Assembly (NCBI RefSeq): GCF_003627755.1
Contig: NZ_CP032695.1
Coordinates: 992,001 to 1,056,000, forward strand
Source: Rhizobium jaguaris
GTDB lineage: Bacteria; Pseudomonadota; Alphaproteobacteria; Rhizobiales; Rhizobiaceae
DNA: 64,000 bases
Reading direction: 5' to 3'
The notes under the pieces were generated by a model. It saw only the letters and a program-made list of their open reading frames with translations. It searched no databases and had not been told where the DNA came from. Positions 48,584-57,529 of this stretch are shown in pieces (within the stretch, counting starts at the first letter, position 1; each line of letters starts with the position of its first letter). The position numbers and the translations under genes were made by a program.

Positions 48584-49666
48584 TCAATCAGGTGGCTGGT
48601 GTGAAGATCCTCGAAAAACGGTTGCTCCAATAGCCGCTTTAGCAGCGTACAGCGCATGGTCAGCTCTTGCGAATAAGGCAGTGGGCGTCTCCTCCTCTGT
48701 GAAGGCAAATCCAATGGAGGCGCCGACCCGAAAAACGCGTCCAGAGCAATTCATGGGCTCTTGTGCCGCGGTGCTCAGACGTTGGGCGATACTTTCGATC
48801 CTTTGCAGGTCGGTAGCCGGGCCGAAGAGCGCGGCGAACTCGTCGCCGCCAATACGGGCAATTAGCTCGGCGGATTGGCACACCACCGAGAGCCGGCGGG
48901 CGAATTCGATCAGGCATTCGTCTCCAACGGCATGCCCAAGAGTATCGTTGACCCTCTTGAAGCCATCGAGGTCGATGAGCATCAGTGCGCCCCCCGGTCC
49001 CCCGAGCTCACAGACTTCCGCAAGTCGGTTTTGAAACTGAGTGCGATTGGCAAGGCCGGTCATCGCATCGTGTTCAGCGAGATACCGCATTCCGTCGAGC
49101 GCTTTCCGTTCCTCGGTAATGTCCTGCTTAATACCGAAGAGCCGGATCGGCTCGCCATTTCGGCGCTCGACCGCTGCTGATATTCTAATCCATCGCTTCT
49201 CGACCCCAGGGGGCCGGATTTCGGCTTCGAGAGCGAAGCCGGAACCCGTCTCGATGGCATTGCTGCGGACTCTTTGCAGGCGATAGAGTGATTCTTCCGA
49301 ATAGCTCTTCAGAACTTCGCTACGCGCGACCTCGCTGCCTCGCTGAAAGCCGAATAGGTCATAGCTCCCATTGCTCCAGGTCAATTGTTCGCTGGGCAAT
49401 TCGCATTGCCAAACGCCCATACGCGCTGCCGCAGAGGCTCGCTCGAAAATCTCGGCTCGGACGAGATCGGTCTCAAGCTGGCGGATGAGGCTGGTTTGAT
49501 GCTCGATCTGCTGACGCAATTGCCAAACGGTTCGAGCGTGGAGAGGGCTCCTCAAAGCGGAGCGTAGACGGCCTAGTAGGGAATAAAGCGCAGACCCCGG
49601 TGGACGAACGCCATCGCAACCGAGTTGAAGGGCACTAGTGACCGTTTCATCTGCTGGATTCCCCAT
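48584..49666 (-). CDS. PAS-GGDEF diguanylate cyclase
   Basis: A 360-residue signalling protein making cyclic di-GMP. Residues ~40-75 form a coiled coil, ~75-190 a PAS sensor (ARMGVWQCELPSEQLTWSNGSYDLFGF..., ending DITEERKA), and ~195-350 the GGDEF domain: HDAMTGLANRTQFQNRLAE, LIDLDGFKRVNDTLGHAVGD and the intact active site RIGGDEFAALF. The RxxD inhibitory site normally five residues before GGDEF is absent (CQSAELIA), so feedback inhibition through that site is not expected. No membrane segment seen, so it is cytoplasmic. Confidence 0.9.
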   Translation of the reverse strand: MGNPADETVTSALQLGCDGVRPPGSALYSLLGRLRSALRSPLHARTVWQLRQQIEHQTSLIRQLETDLVRAEIFERASAAARMGVWQCELPSEQLTWSNGSYDLFGFQRGSEVARSEVLKSYSEESLYRLQRVRSNAIETGSGFALEAEIRPPGVEKRWIRISAAVERRNGEPIRLFGIKQDITEERKALDGMRYLAEHDAMTGLANRTQFQNRLAEVCELGGPGGALMLIDLDGFKRVNDTLGHAVGDECLIEFARRLSVVCQSAELIARIGGDEFAALFGPATDLQRIESIAQRLSTAAQEPMNCSGRVFRVGASIGFAFTEEETPTALFARADHALYAAKAAIGATVFRGSSHQPPD

Positions 49667-49724
49667 TTATTCACCTCTATTCTTTATAATATCTATTTTT
49701 TGGATGACCTTCATCCCGGAAACA

Positions 49725-50072
49725 TTAGTTGCGGGACGCCGTCACCACCTTGTTAAAGGCATTGCGCAGAGCATCCGAGAGAACGTTAATTGGTCCATAC
49801 TGTTCGAGGCGCGGAATGAAAGTCATGGGGCAGATTTCACCGACCTGAGAGTTACCCCAGCATGCGGGGATTTCAGAGCTGACGATACAGCCCGTGCGAA
49901 TATCAACAATCGGTTGGAAGGCGGGCCGCAAATGCCTCTGGTCGATAGCGAGTTTCATCAACTTGCGCAGCGTGGCCTTCCGAGCGGTTTCGATTGTAAT
50001 CCCTTCGGGAACGTCACGCTCACTATGTCGCACTGCCATCGCTTCTCGCCTGAGTGGACCCATGACTGACAA
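49725..50072 (-). pseudogene. Truncated EAL-domain (cyclic di-GMP phosphodiesterase) remnant
   Basis: 115 codons. The segment LRPAFQPIVDIRTGCIVSSEIPACWGNSQVGEICPMTFIPRLEQYGPINVLSDAL aligns with the first ~55 residues of EAL domains (FQPIVDLxTGxxxGxEALxRW...FIPxAExxGLI). The EAL motif itself is changed to SEIPACW, and everything after the first helices, including the metal ligands, is missing. It lies just upstream of the diguanylate cyclase gene on the same strand and may be the debris of a partner phosphodiesterase. Confidence 0.65.
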
Positions 50073-50376
50073 TCTAGCACGCGCTTATTCGAGCTTTCCA
50101 TTGAATAGTGGTTATTAATGAAGGAACGTTGAAAGAAAGTGCTCGATTCTTTCGCAAGATAGCGCGTTTATATCTGTCAATTCGGAAAATCACAGCCGAT
50201 TAGGTCGACAGCTTCGGGCAACAAGGGGGCTCAGGGGTTTCCGGATCGACCGCAAAAGGACGCAGGCTGAAGCCGCCCAACATCTTATCATCGCCCAATT
50301 CACCGCAAATCAAGCCGCCGACATGGTTTTGATGTATTTTGTCGTATCGACAGCAGCCCCGATATTGGAGACAATC
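50073..50376. other. Intergenic region upstream of the cystathionine gamma-synthase family gene
   Basis: 304 bp. It should contain the promoter of the gene at 50377. The minus strand at 50200-50320 is open and reads rather protein-like at its end, but I cannot assign it. Confidence 0.35.
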
Positions 50377-51660
50377 ATGACCGCTCCGCATCCTTCCAAA
50401 ACCCACATCGGCAATCACGAACTGCATCCCGAAACACAGATGCTGAATTACGGCTATGATCCCGAACTCTCCGAAGGGGCAGTCAAGCCGCCGGTATTTC
50501 TCACGTCCACCTTCGTGTTCAATACGGCCGAGGACGGCCGTGACTTCTTCGATTATGTTTCCGGCCGCCGCGAGCCGCCTGCGGGGAAGGGAGCAGGGCT
50601 CGTCTATTCGCGCTTCAACCATCCAAATAGCGAGATTGTCGAAGACAGGCTCGCCGTCTACGAACGGACAGAAAGCGGCGTGGTGTTTTCTTCCGGCATG
50701 TCGGCAATTGCCACGACCTTGCTTACCTTCGTCCGGCCGGGAGATGCGATCCTGCATTCGCAGCCGCTCTATGGGGGAACGGAAACATTGCTGGCCAAGA
50801 CCTTCCTCAACCTGGGTGTCGCCGCTGTCGGGTTTGCCGATGGAGTGAATGAAGGCTCGGTGCAGAAGGCGTCGGAAGAAGCAATGGCCAAGGGCCGTGT
50901 CTCCGTCATCCTGATCGAGACGCCTGCCAATCCAACAAACAGTCTGGTCGATATCGCGATGATCCGACGCGCGGCCGATGCAATCGGCGCAAAACAGGGT
51001 CATGTGCCAATCATCGTCTGCGACAACACGCTGCTCGGACCGGTTTTCCAGCGGCCGATCGAGCACGGGGCCGATATCTCGCTCTATTCGCTGACAAAAT
51101 ATGTCGGCGGCCATTCCGATCTGATCGCCGGCGCCGTTCTCGGCCGCAAGTCGTTGGTAAAACAGGTCAAGGCCCTACGTGGCGCGATCGGCACCCAGCT
51201 TGACCCGCATTCCTGCTGGATGCTCGGTCGGTCGCTGGAGACGCTACAAATCAGGATGGAGCGGGCAAACAGCAACGGCCATGCCGTCGCCGATTTTCTG
51301 CGTAATCACCCGAAGGTCGAGAAGGTCCACTACCTGCCCTATAACGATCCGGAATCACCTGCCGGCCGGACCTTCGTCGCGCAATGCACCGGCGCCGGTT
51401 CCACTTTCTCCTTCGACATTCGCGGCGGTCAGCCCGCCTCCTTCAAATTCCTCAACGCGCTGCAAATCTTCAAGCTTGCGGTCAGCCTTGGAGGGACGGA
51501 ATCGCTCGCGAGCCATCCGGCCACGATGACACATTCCGGCGTCCCCGCCGATGTCCGCCAACGCATTGGCGTTCTGGAATCGACGATCCGCCTTTCGATT
51601 GGCATCGAGCATCCGGACGACTTGATCGCCGACTTGGAACTGGCGCTTCAGGCCGCCTAA
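50377..51660 (+). CDS. Cystathionine gamma-synthase family PLP enzyme
   Basis: A 427-residue trans-sulfuration enzyme (Cys/Met metabolism PLP-dependent family). GGAG lies six nt before the ATG. Signatures: [20 protein letters not shown], the phosphate-binding [27 protein letters not shown] (Asp pairing with the PLP nitrogen) and [15 protein letters not shown] with the PLP lysine K241. It catalyses gamma-replacement or elimination on homoserine or cysteine derivatives; synthase, lyase and O-acetylhomoserine sulfhydrylase roles cannot be separated by these motifs. Convergent with the oxidase operon. Confidence 0.9.
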   Translation: MTAPHPSKTHIGNHELHPETQMLNYGYDPELSEGAVKPPVFLTSTFVFNTAEDGRDFFDYVSGRREPPAGKGAGLVYSRFNHPNSEIVEDRLAVYERTESGVVFSSGMSAIATTLLTFVRPGDAILHSQPLYGGTETLLAKTFLNLGVAAVGFADGVNEGSVQKASEEAMAKGRVSVILIETPANPTNSLVDIAMIRRAADAIGAKQGHVPIIVCDNTLLGPVFQRPIEHGADISLYSLTKYVGGHSDLIAGAVLGRKSLVKQVKALRGAIGTQLDPHSCWMLGRSLETLQIRMERANSNGHAVADFLRNHPKVEKVHYLPYNDPESPAGRTFVAQCTGAGSTFSFDIRGGQPASFKFLNALQIFKLAVSLGGTESLASHPATMTHSGVPADVRQRIGVLESTIRLSIGIEHPDDLIADLELALQAA

Positions 51661-51697
51661 CACCAGCCGCAGTGCCCGTCTCTCTGGTCGGCAGATC

Positions 51698-52849
51698 CTA
51701 GTCCGTGTGCGTCTGCGTCCCGGATCCGGAGACGCTGGGTCGCGCCGGGACACTCCGCCTGCTCCAGAAGGGTTGATCAGGCCATCGCGATTCCAATGCG
51801 TACCAGGCGGCCAAGTGAGCACGGTAGGCATCGACGACCCTGGCCATGGTTTGTGCGTAGTCTGCAAAAGCATCCGTGTCGCCGGCTAAGCCTGTTCTCA
51901 AGGCGCGAGCGGCCATGAGCCCTGAATAGAGCGCGTTGAGCAGGCCTTGCGAAGACAGCGGGTCGCACGCCAAGGCAGCGTCACCCACCGCCAGCCAGCC
52001 GGGGCCGGCGGCGGCTTCCATCCAACTGCTATGCGCCGCGCAGTATCCGGTGTTGCCGACAGACTGGAATCCCACCGTTGACAAAAGGGAGGCCAGATCG
52101 GCTTGCCTGCGAGCGCGGGCCAGCAGGTTTTCAGCTCCAGCCAACTCCCTTGCGACGGGCAAATCCGAATCGGTGTGGAATGCCAGTACTCTTCGACCGT
52201 TCGGCAGGGGTGCGGTGTACCACCAGCCGTCTTGCTCGGTGATGGTGACGGTCACGCCGACATCTCCCGATGACACGCCGTGGCACCAATGACAGGCCAG
52301 GCGGTCGCCCGCCCGGTGACGGTGCCCCAGCATTCTTGCCAAGGGCGCAGTGCGCCCGCCGGCATCGACCAGGAATCGGGAGCTGACGGTCAGAGGACGG
52401 CCATGCCGGAGCAGCGTCAGTTGCCATCCATCGGCGGTCGAAATCAACTCCGTTGCCTGGGCCGGTGCCACCAAAGCCGCGCCCCGTTCGCTGGCGCTCC
52501 GGCGCAGCCAAGCGTCGAAGCGAGCGCGATCCAGATGCCATCCCGGTCCGTCCGGATCGCGGATGCTGTCAGCCCATATCGTTTGCGGTTCGCCCCAAAT
52601 ACTACGCGTCCCGTAGCAGGGGACATGGCCTTGGCTCTGGAAGTCCTGCCACAATCCCATGTCCTGGAGCACCCGCCGAGCGGCGGCCGGAAGAGATTCC
52701 CCGATGCGGGCTGTGGATGGCAGCCTGTCACCCGCCTCGGCTCGGTCGACCAGAAGCGTTCGGTGAAACGGGGCGAGCAGCAGGGCCGTGGCCGCTCCGG
52801 CTGGTCCGGCTCCAATCACCACCACCTCGGCCGTCAAATCCATCGTCAC
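51698..52849 (-). CDS. FAD-dependent oxidoreductase, LodB/GoxB-like maturation enzyme
   Basis: A 383-residue flavoprotein resembling tryptophan-halogenase-type monooxygenases: VVVIGAGPAGAATALLLA (FAD dinucleotide fold), RFLVDAGGRTAPLARMLG and AVGDAALACDPLSSQGLLNALYSG (second FAD motif). It starts 15 bp after the LodA-like gene on the same strand. In characterised LodA/LodB pairs the flavoprotein is needed to form the cysteine tryptophylquinone cofactor of LodA, and the same is expected here. Confidence 0.85.
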   Translation of the reverse strand: MTMDLTAEVVVIGAGPAGAATALLLAPFHRTLLVDRAEAGDRLPSTARIGESLPAAARRVLQDMGLWQDFQSQGHVPCYGTRSIWGEPQTIWADSIRDPDGPGWHLDRARFDAWLRRSASERGAALVAPAQATELISTADGWQLTLLRHGRPLTVSSRFLVDAGGRTAPLARMLGHRHRAGDRLACHWCHGVSSGDVGVTVTITEQDGWWYTAPLPNGRRVLAFHTDSDLPVARELAGAENLLARARRQADLASLLSTVGFQSVGNTGYCAAHSSWMEAAAGPGWLAVGDAALACDPLSSQGLLNALYSGLMAARALRTGLAGDTDAFADYAQTMARVVDAYRAHLAAWYALESRWPDQPFWSRRSVPARPSVSGSGTQTHTD

Positions 52850-52864
52850 GGCGGTATCGACCGC

Positions 52865-54772
52865 TCAGCGATGCAACGACCGAGGCAGGCGGCGCACTTT
52901 GTCAATGGTGGACAAGTCGGTGATGGCAGCGTCGTCGATGGCTGTCCTCTTCAGCAGCATGGCGCCACCGATAGGCTCATGGCGATCCTGCACCTCCATG
53001 ACCGCGGGGAAGTCGCCACCGGAAGGACCGAGCCGGCTTTCCACCACGCCCAGATGATCGAAGTGTGCAATCATGTTGTTGATCTGGGTGACATAGGAGG
53101 CCTTGAGATCCAGGGGGGCGTCCCAGTCGGCGCGGCGGGCGAAAGCCGCTTGCCGCTCCGCCAAGGGCCGCTCAACGTCCATGACGATATCGTAATCCTG
53201 ACGGGTGAGCACCTGATTGGGAACCCGCGCGGGCCAGAAGGTCGGCACGTAGGGATCGTAGGCCTTTTCATAGCCAGATCGGCAGCTAGCGGTGTCGCAC
53301 TGCCAAGGCACGGCCATCCATCGACTGATGCCGCCAGGTATCTGCGGTCCCAGGCAACCGTTGGGTGCCGACGCCGTGGCATAGGTCAGCGTCATCCCAT
53401 AGTCGGGTTCTACCCAACCGGCTGGGGCATGAGCGAAGCGGAACGGCGCCCGATACATGGTGAGTTCCCGCACGGGCCAAGTCATCTCACAACCGGGGTG
53501 GAAGGCATCGGCCAGGCAGAAATCCAGTGCTGCTTTGGTCAAGCAGTCGCCTTGTGCAGCCACCGGTACGTCCTCGATCCGGCGCGGGATCGGTCGGGCA
53601 GGGTCATAATCGGCATCGAAGTCACCGGCGGCCCATTGTTGCAATTGAGACAATTGCAGGTTTGTCAGGCTACTGTTCTGGCGCGGGGATAGGGCCGACG
53701 GCACATTCATGGCGTCGCCATAGAGCCAGGGCCAGGGCACTGGCGACCAGCTGTCGACCGTGTCGTTCCGCTCCAGACTGCCCGTTCGGAATTGGTTGGC
53801 GATAACCTTGCGCCATTCAGTGTTCGCCGGATCGGGCGCTGCCAGTCGGGCTACGGTGGCAGAGGTAAGATCGAACAGGCCTTTCCAGCCGAAACCGGCG
53901 GCGAATCCCTCGTTTACCCATTGCAGACCAGCCAATCGCTCGAAGATCGGCAGGATATCGTTGGTAAAGGACGGGCGCTTGGGCTTGGTCAGCCAGTGAT
54001 TCTGTACCGCAAGATCGCGCATCAGATCCCACATCGTGCGAACGGACTTGCGGCAGGGGCCATAATTGGGAGGCGCAACCACCACCCAAGCCGGCTCCAC
54101 CGGCAGCGCCTTCCCGGCCAAGTTCACCTCAGCCGTAACAGGCCCATCGGCAACGTCGTCATACCATGTGTCGTTGTTGGCAAAAGTCACTGCGATGGCG
54201 TCGGTATAGGAGGCGGACACGCCATGCCCGCCCAGAACCAGCAACCGCCCGGCCTCGTCCGTTAGGACCGATCCGAGATAGACCGGAATACCCATGAAGG
54301 CGCCATCGTCGAACCGCTGTTCGGGCTGGCTTCCTCCGGAAATGGAACGTGGTGCAGGGGTGATTGCCAGCGCTTTACGATCGGCGATTAAGGGATTGCG
54401 CAGGGTGGTCGGTGTCGAGCCCGGCGCTGACGCTTCAGGAATATCTAGTGCAAGTTGAAAGCCGTACCAGGCAGCCTTTGTATTGGCCAATTGCACGGTC
54501 CATTCAATATCGGCTTCTGCGTTGGTCAATTCCCGAACGATCGTTCCCGCAGCGTTCAGACCATAGACACGGAAACGCGCCGCTTCGCGTTTTAATGCGC
54601 CGGTGCCGTCACGATACGAACCTGGGGGAAGTGGCAGAGGATCTGGCACCTCAGGCCCTATGTACCACTCGGTCAAGCTGTTTCCGACACGCGCAATGCC
54701 GATGGGTGGATAAATTGCGGCCTTGACCATGACCTCGTCCAGCGCCCCGTTGTCCGCAGCAACCTTCTCCAT
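52865..54772 (-). CDS. LodA/GoxA-like cysteine tryptophylquinone amino-acid oxidase
   Basis: 635 residues from MEKVAADNGALDEV, with GGGGGA seven nt upstream; a further ATG lies at 54799. Family landmarks: YPPIGIARVGNS at the N terminus, GFGWKGLFDLTS and EMTWPVRELTMYR. The likely cofactor pair is C428 (FHPGCEMTW) with W490 (MAVPWQCDTASC), which in LodA-type enzymes cross-link to form CTQ. The reaction is oxidative deamination of an amino acid (lysine or glycine in studied members), releasing ammonia and hydrogen peroxide, which makes known members antibacterial. No signal peptide is visible. Substrate not predictable from sequence. Confidence 0.85.
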   Translation of the reverse strand: MEKVAADNGALDEVMVKAAIYPPIGIARVGNSLTEWYIGPEVPDPLPLPPGSYRDGTGALKREAARFRVYGLNAAGTIVRELTNAEADIEWTVQLANTKAAWYGFQLALDIPEASAPGSTPTTLRNPLIADRKALAITPAPRSISGGSQPEQRFDDGAFMGIPVYLGSVLTDEAGRLLVLGGHGVSASYTDAIAVTFANNDTWYDDVADGPVTAEVNLAGKALPVEPAWVVVAPPNYGPCRKSVRTMWDLMRDLAVQNHWLTKPKRPSFTNDILPIFERLAGLQWVNEGFAAGFGWKGLFDLTSATVARLAAPDPANTEWRKVIANQFRTGSLERNDTVDSWSPVPWPWLYGDAMNVPSALSPRQNSSLTNLQLSQLQQWAAGDFDADYDPARPIPRRIEDVPVAAQGDCLTKAALDFCLADAFHPGCEMTWPVRELTMYRAPFRFAHAPAGWVEPDYGMTLTYATASAPNGCLGPQIPGGISRWMAVPWQCDTASCRSGYEKAYDPYVPTFWPARVPNQVLTRQDYDIVMDVERPLAERQAAFARRADWDAPLDLKASYVTQINNMIAHFDHLGVVESRLGPSGGDFPAVMEVQDRHEPIGGAMLLKRTAIDDAAITDLSTIDKVRRLPRSLHR

Positions 54773-54912
54773 TGGCCGTTCCCCCGGTTTGCAACCCATG
54801 TTGCCGCCTGCGAATTAGATAGCGGCGCCAGCGACGAGTACATTAGATTAAAATACATCTCAGAGTTTGCAATTTAAATCGTTCAGCCGCTGAGATCTTT
54901 TGCCCCGGTTAC

Positions 54913-56280
54913 CTACACAGGAAATTTCAGTCGTTCCTTGGCGGCTTTGAGGGCAGTCAAGGCGATTTCGCAATCTTTGGAGGTTCGCGGAGCGAGTGGA
55001 TCTCCGCTCCAGTCTACGATCCGGATATCGTGCGCAACGCTCGTTCCCTCTGTTTGTGCGGCATAGGTTCCGATGATCTGTGGCAGAACTGCAGTGAGGT
55101 TGCGGGGGGAATATATCCATTTTTGAGTATCGATCTGGATGGTCTGGCCGAGACGCTCGATGGCAGAAATATGCACCATTTCGCCAATTGGCTCAGCGTG
55201 CCTATCACGCGATACCTCAACTTGTCGCCGCGGCAACGATCCAAGCGGATAGTTCGAAATTGCGCGAAGCGCCTCCGGATAGATCTTGTAGTAGGATTTG
55301 CGCGGTTCATGCTGGCGAGCAAGCGACCAATCTTTGGTCACGGATTTAAGCCCGCCAACTTCGCAAGGGAAATCCTTAAAGTGGTATTTGAGCCGCCGGA
55401 GCATCCAGTCCAGCGAAATGTCATCAAGTGCTTGCGGGTAGTCGGCGGCGCGCAACTCCTCCGGAATATAGCCGCCGCCAATATCGCCATGAGCGCCGGA
55501 GAACCACACTTGCTCCGTGAAGCTTTCATAACTCTTGAATCTTGGTTTGCGCCAAACCGTTGCTTCGAAGGGTTTGCGGTGTTCGTCGATCGCAACAGCG
55601 TGCAGGTTGACCTTCGTGATCGAGGACAGATCGACATTGTGAAAGGCAAAACGATCACGATTTGCCAGGAAGAATGGATCTAAGGGAACACCCAGCGCAC
55701 CAACAGTGTCGAACACGCCAATACAATCAACGCTGAATTTTTCCTGATCATGGGTGTATTGTTTGAGTTCACACCAAGTTCCCGGCAAGCGGTCGTTTGG
55801 GTCGGTGCGATAATAACCCCAGGCGAGCGGCTCCAGTTTGTCCGTGCAGTGCTCGCGTTTCAATAGGCCGGCAGCGCCGAGATACCCAACCAGCGAGCGG
55901 GCGGTATACGCGCCGCGTGAAAACCCAAAAATGAAAACGCTGTCGCCGGGGGTGAAGTGGAAGGACAGAAATTTGTATGCGCGGCGGACCTTAAGAGCTA
56001 GACCATCGCCAAAAGCGCCGCCACGAAACCGATCATGCGCGCTGGTGCCAACGCCTCGCTCATAGTAGACGATGTTTTCTTGTCCATCACTGGTAAAGCC
56101 CTTGACCAACTTGGCATCGGTTGAACTGGCTGGCCCTCTTGGGGAGGGGGGGCTCGATGCCGGCGAGCCGACAGCCTCCGCAATGATTGTTTGGAGGCGC
56201 ACGATATTGGTGTCATACGGCCCGATATCCTCGTCGTTCCAGGTGCCGTCAAGTAGCAGGATGATGCGTTTCGTTGCCAT
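54913..56280 (-). CDS. DUF2235 alpha/beta-hydrolase (possible phospholipase)
   Basis: A 455-residue protein opening MATKRIILLLDGTWNDEDIGPYDTNIVRL, the DUF2235 signature. The ATG at 56280 has GAGAGG eight nt upstream; another ATG lies two codons earlier. The nucleophile elbow is GFSRGAYTARSLVG, followed by GVFDTVGALGVPL (acid) and WFSGAHGDIGGGY (His), a plausible Ser-Asp-His triad. Relatives include type VI secreted phospholipases (Tle1-like) and housekeeping hydrolases. It is the last gene of a minus-strand set with a membrane protein and a peptidoglycan hydrolase. No secretion genes are nearby. Confidence 0.85.
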   Translation of the reverse strand: MATKRIILLLDGTWNDEDIGPYDTNIVRLQTIIAEAVGSPASSPPSPRGPASSTDAKLVKGFTSDGQENIVYYERGVGTSAHDRFRGGAFGDGLALKVRRAYKFLSFHFTPGDSVFIFGFSRGAYTARSLVGYLGAAGLLKREHCTDKLEPLAWGYYRTDPNDRLPGTWCELKQYTHDQEKFSVDCIGVFDTVGALGVPLDPFFLANRDRFAFHNVDLSSITKVNLHAVAIDEHRKPFEATVWRKPRFKSYESFTEQVWFSGAHGDIGGGYIPEELRAADYPQALDDISLDWMLRRLKYHFKDFPCEVGGLKSVTKDWSLARQHEPRKSYYKIYPEALRAISNYPLGSLPRRQVEVSRDRHAEPIGEMVHISAIERLGQTIQIDTQKWIYSPRNLTAVLPQIIGTYAAQTEGTSVAHDIRIVDWSGDPLAPRTSKDCEIALTALKAAKERLKFPV

Positions 56281-56359
56281 CGGCATAGCCTCTCAGCCAG
56301 GATTTTTATGTGCAGACTTTGGTCCAGTGATCACGCTCCGCCATCGGCGGGAGCCAACG

Positions 56360-57496
56360 CTAGGATTTAAAGAACATATTGAGCAGATCGCCGGGAAGCG
56401 TCTGATCTCCCCTTGCAGCCTTCTCGGCGGCGAAGAACGATTTCAGACTTTCGCGAGCGCCAGGTTCACGTATGGCACGCGATAATGCGCCCCTCAGTTG
56501 CTCCATGCGGAGAGTGGCGTTGTCCGGATTGCCACTCATCGAATAGTTATAAAGGATCCTTGCGATGAGCGCGTTCAGCCCTGTGTCCTCTCGCTCACCG
56601 TCGGTCAATTGCCAGCGATCAATCGCCGATACCAGGAACTGAAGTTCCTTCGGATCCTTCTCCTGCACCGAGTTCGTCAGTATAGCGTGAAGCGATTGAG
56701 CATTCGTCAGGCCGCTGCCGCCGGCGAGCATGCCAAGCGTTTGGGTCAAGGCGGCGGTGAGGTAGAGCCGGGTTATCAGGTATATGCCCAAAAATGCCAG
56801 CGCAAAGAAATAGACAAGCAGCAGGACCACCGGCCCATAGATTTGGCCATCCTTCGTCCAAAGATATTCCGCAAATCCCCTTATCCAATGGATAATCGCC
56901 CCAATTTGCACGAGGGTCGCCCCGATCAAGAGCGTGGTAAGCCAATCTGATATGCGTTCCAGATTGGTGTTGGCAGCCAACATGGCATTTGTCTTGTCGG
57001 CTACGCCGCCATCCGCGGCAGCGCCCGCGACCGCCGCTCTTGCTGCGGGGTCAAGTGTTCGGGGAATGCCGAAGATGAAGCCCGCGACGCTCCCTGCGGC
57101 CGCGGCCGCGGCAGCCACAAGCAAATAGAGGCCGAAGAATTGCGTGAAGCCGGCAGTTGACGAGGACGGTGCATTGTAAGCTGCGAGAAACGCTACCACT
57201 ACACCGAAAAGACCGAAGAGGCAGGTGATGGCGCCAATCTGATAGGATGCATCGTTGATCCTTCTCTCGCCCTCTTTAAGTTGCGATGCGGCCTGGCCGT
57301 TTCGCTGACGCAAGCTATAATGCGCAAACGCAATCCCGCCGCCGCAAACGACCAGAGCGCCCACAAGCGGCCAAACTGGCTGATTTGTCGCTGTTCCGTC
57401 CGCCCCGGCCGCGAGCCTGGGCCAGAGGAGCCCGAGCCCAAGGAGAGCGCAGAATCCCGTCCGGAAATACCGATTTCGACAATTGTCATGGCGCAT
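56360..57496 (-). CDS. Multispanning membrane protein of unknown function
   Basis: A 378-residue protein with about five or six hydrophobic helices (LLGLGLLWPRLAAG, VWPLVGALVVCGGGIAFAHY, IGAITCLFGLFGVVVAFLAAY, FFGLYLLVAAAAAAAGSVAGFIFGIP, then LTTLLIGATLVQIG and VVLLLVYFFALAFLGIYLIT). A soluble helical C terminus follows. The segment GFIFGIPR...NTNLERISDWLTTLLIGATLVQIG is characteristic of a widespread uncharacterised family. Between the peptidoglycan hydrolase (33 bp) and the DUF2235 gene (79 bp); it could protect the producer or help release those enzymes, but that is speculation. Confidence 0.8.
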   Translation of the reverse strand: MRHDNCRNRYFRTGFCALLGLGLLWPRLAAGADGTATNQPVWPLVGALVVCGGGIAFAHYSLRQRNGQAASQLKEGERRINDASYQIGAITCLFGLFGVVVAFLAAYNAPSSSTAGFTQFFGLYLLVAAAAAAAGSVAGFIFGIPRTLDPAARAAVAGAAADGGVADKTNAMLAANTNLERISDWLTTLLIGATLVQIGAIIHWIRGFAEYLWTKDGQIYGPVVLLLVYFFALAFLGIYLITRLYLTAALTQTLGMLAGGSGLTNAQSLHAILTNSVQEKDPKELQFLVSAIDRWQLTDGEREDTGLNALIARILYNYSMSGNPDNATLRMEQLRGALSRAIREPGARESLKSFFAAEKAARGDQTLPGDLLNMFFKS

Positions 57497-57529
57497 TGGT
57501 AGCTCGCTCTTTTCGCTCTCCCCTCATTG

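Noticed and set aside
50200..51114. A 304-codon minus-strand frame
   Set aside because: Mostly antisense to the PLP enzyme. Its last 40 codons look protein-like, but there is too little to assign.
52280..53692. A 470-codon plus-strand frame
   Set aside because: It is antisense to the LodA/LodB-like genes, whose motifs are clear, and has no recognisable domain.
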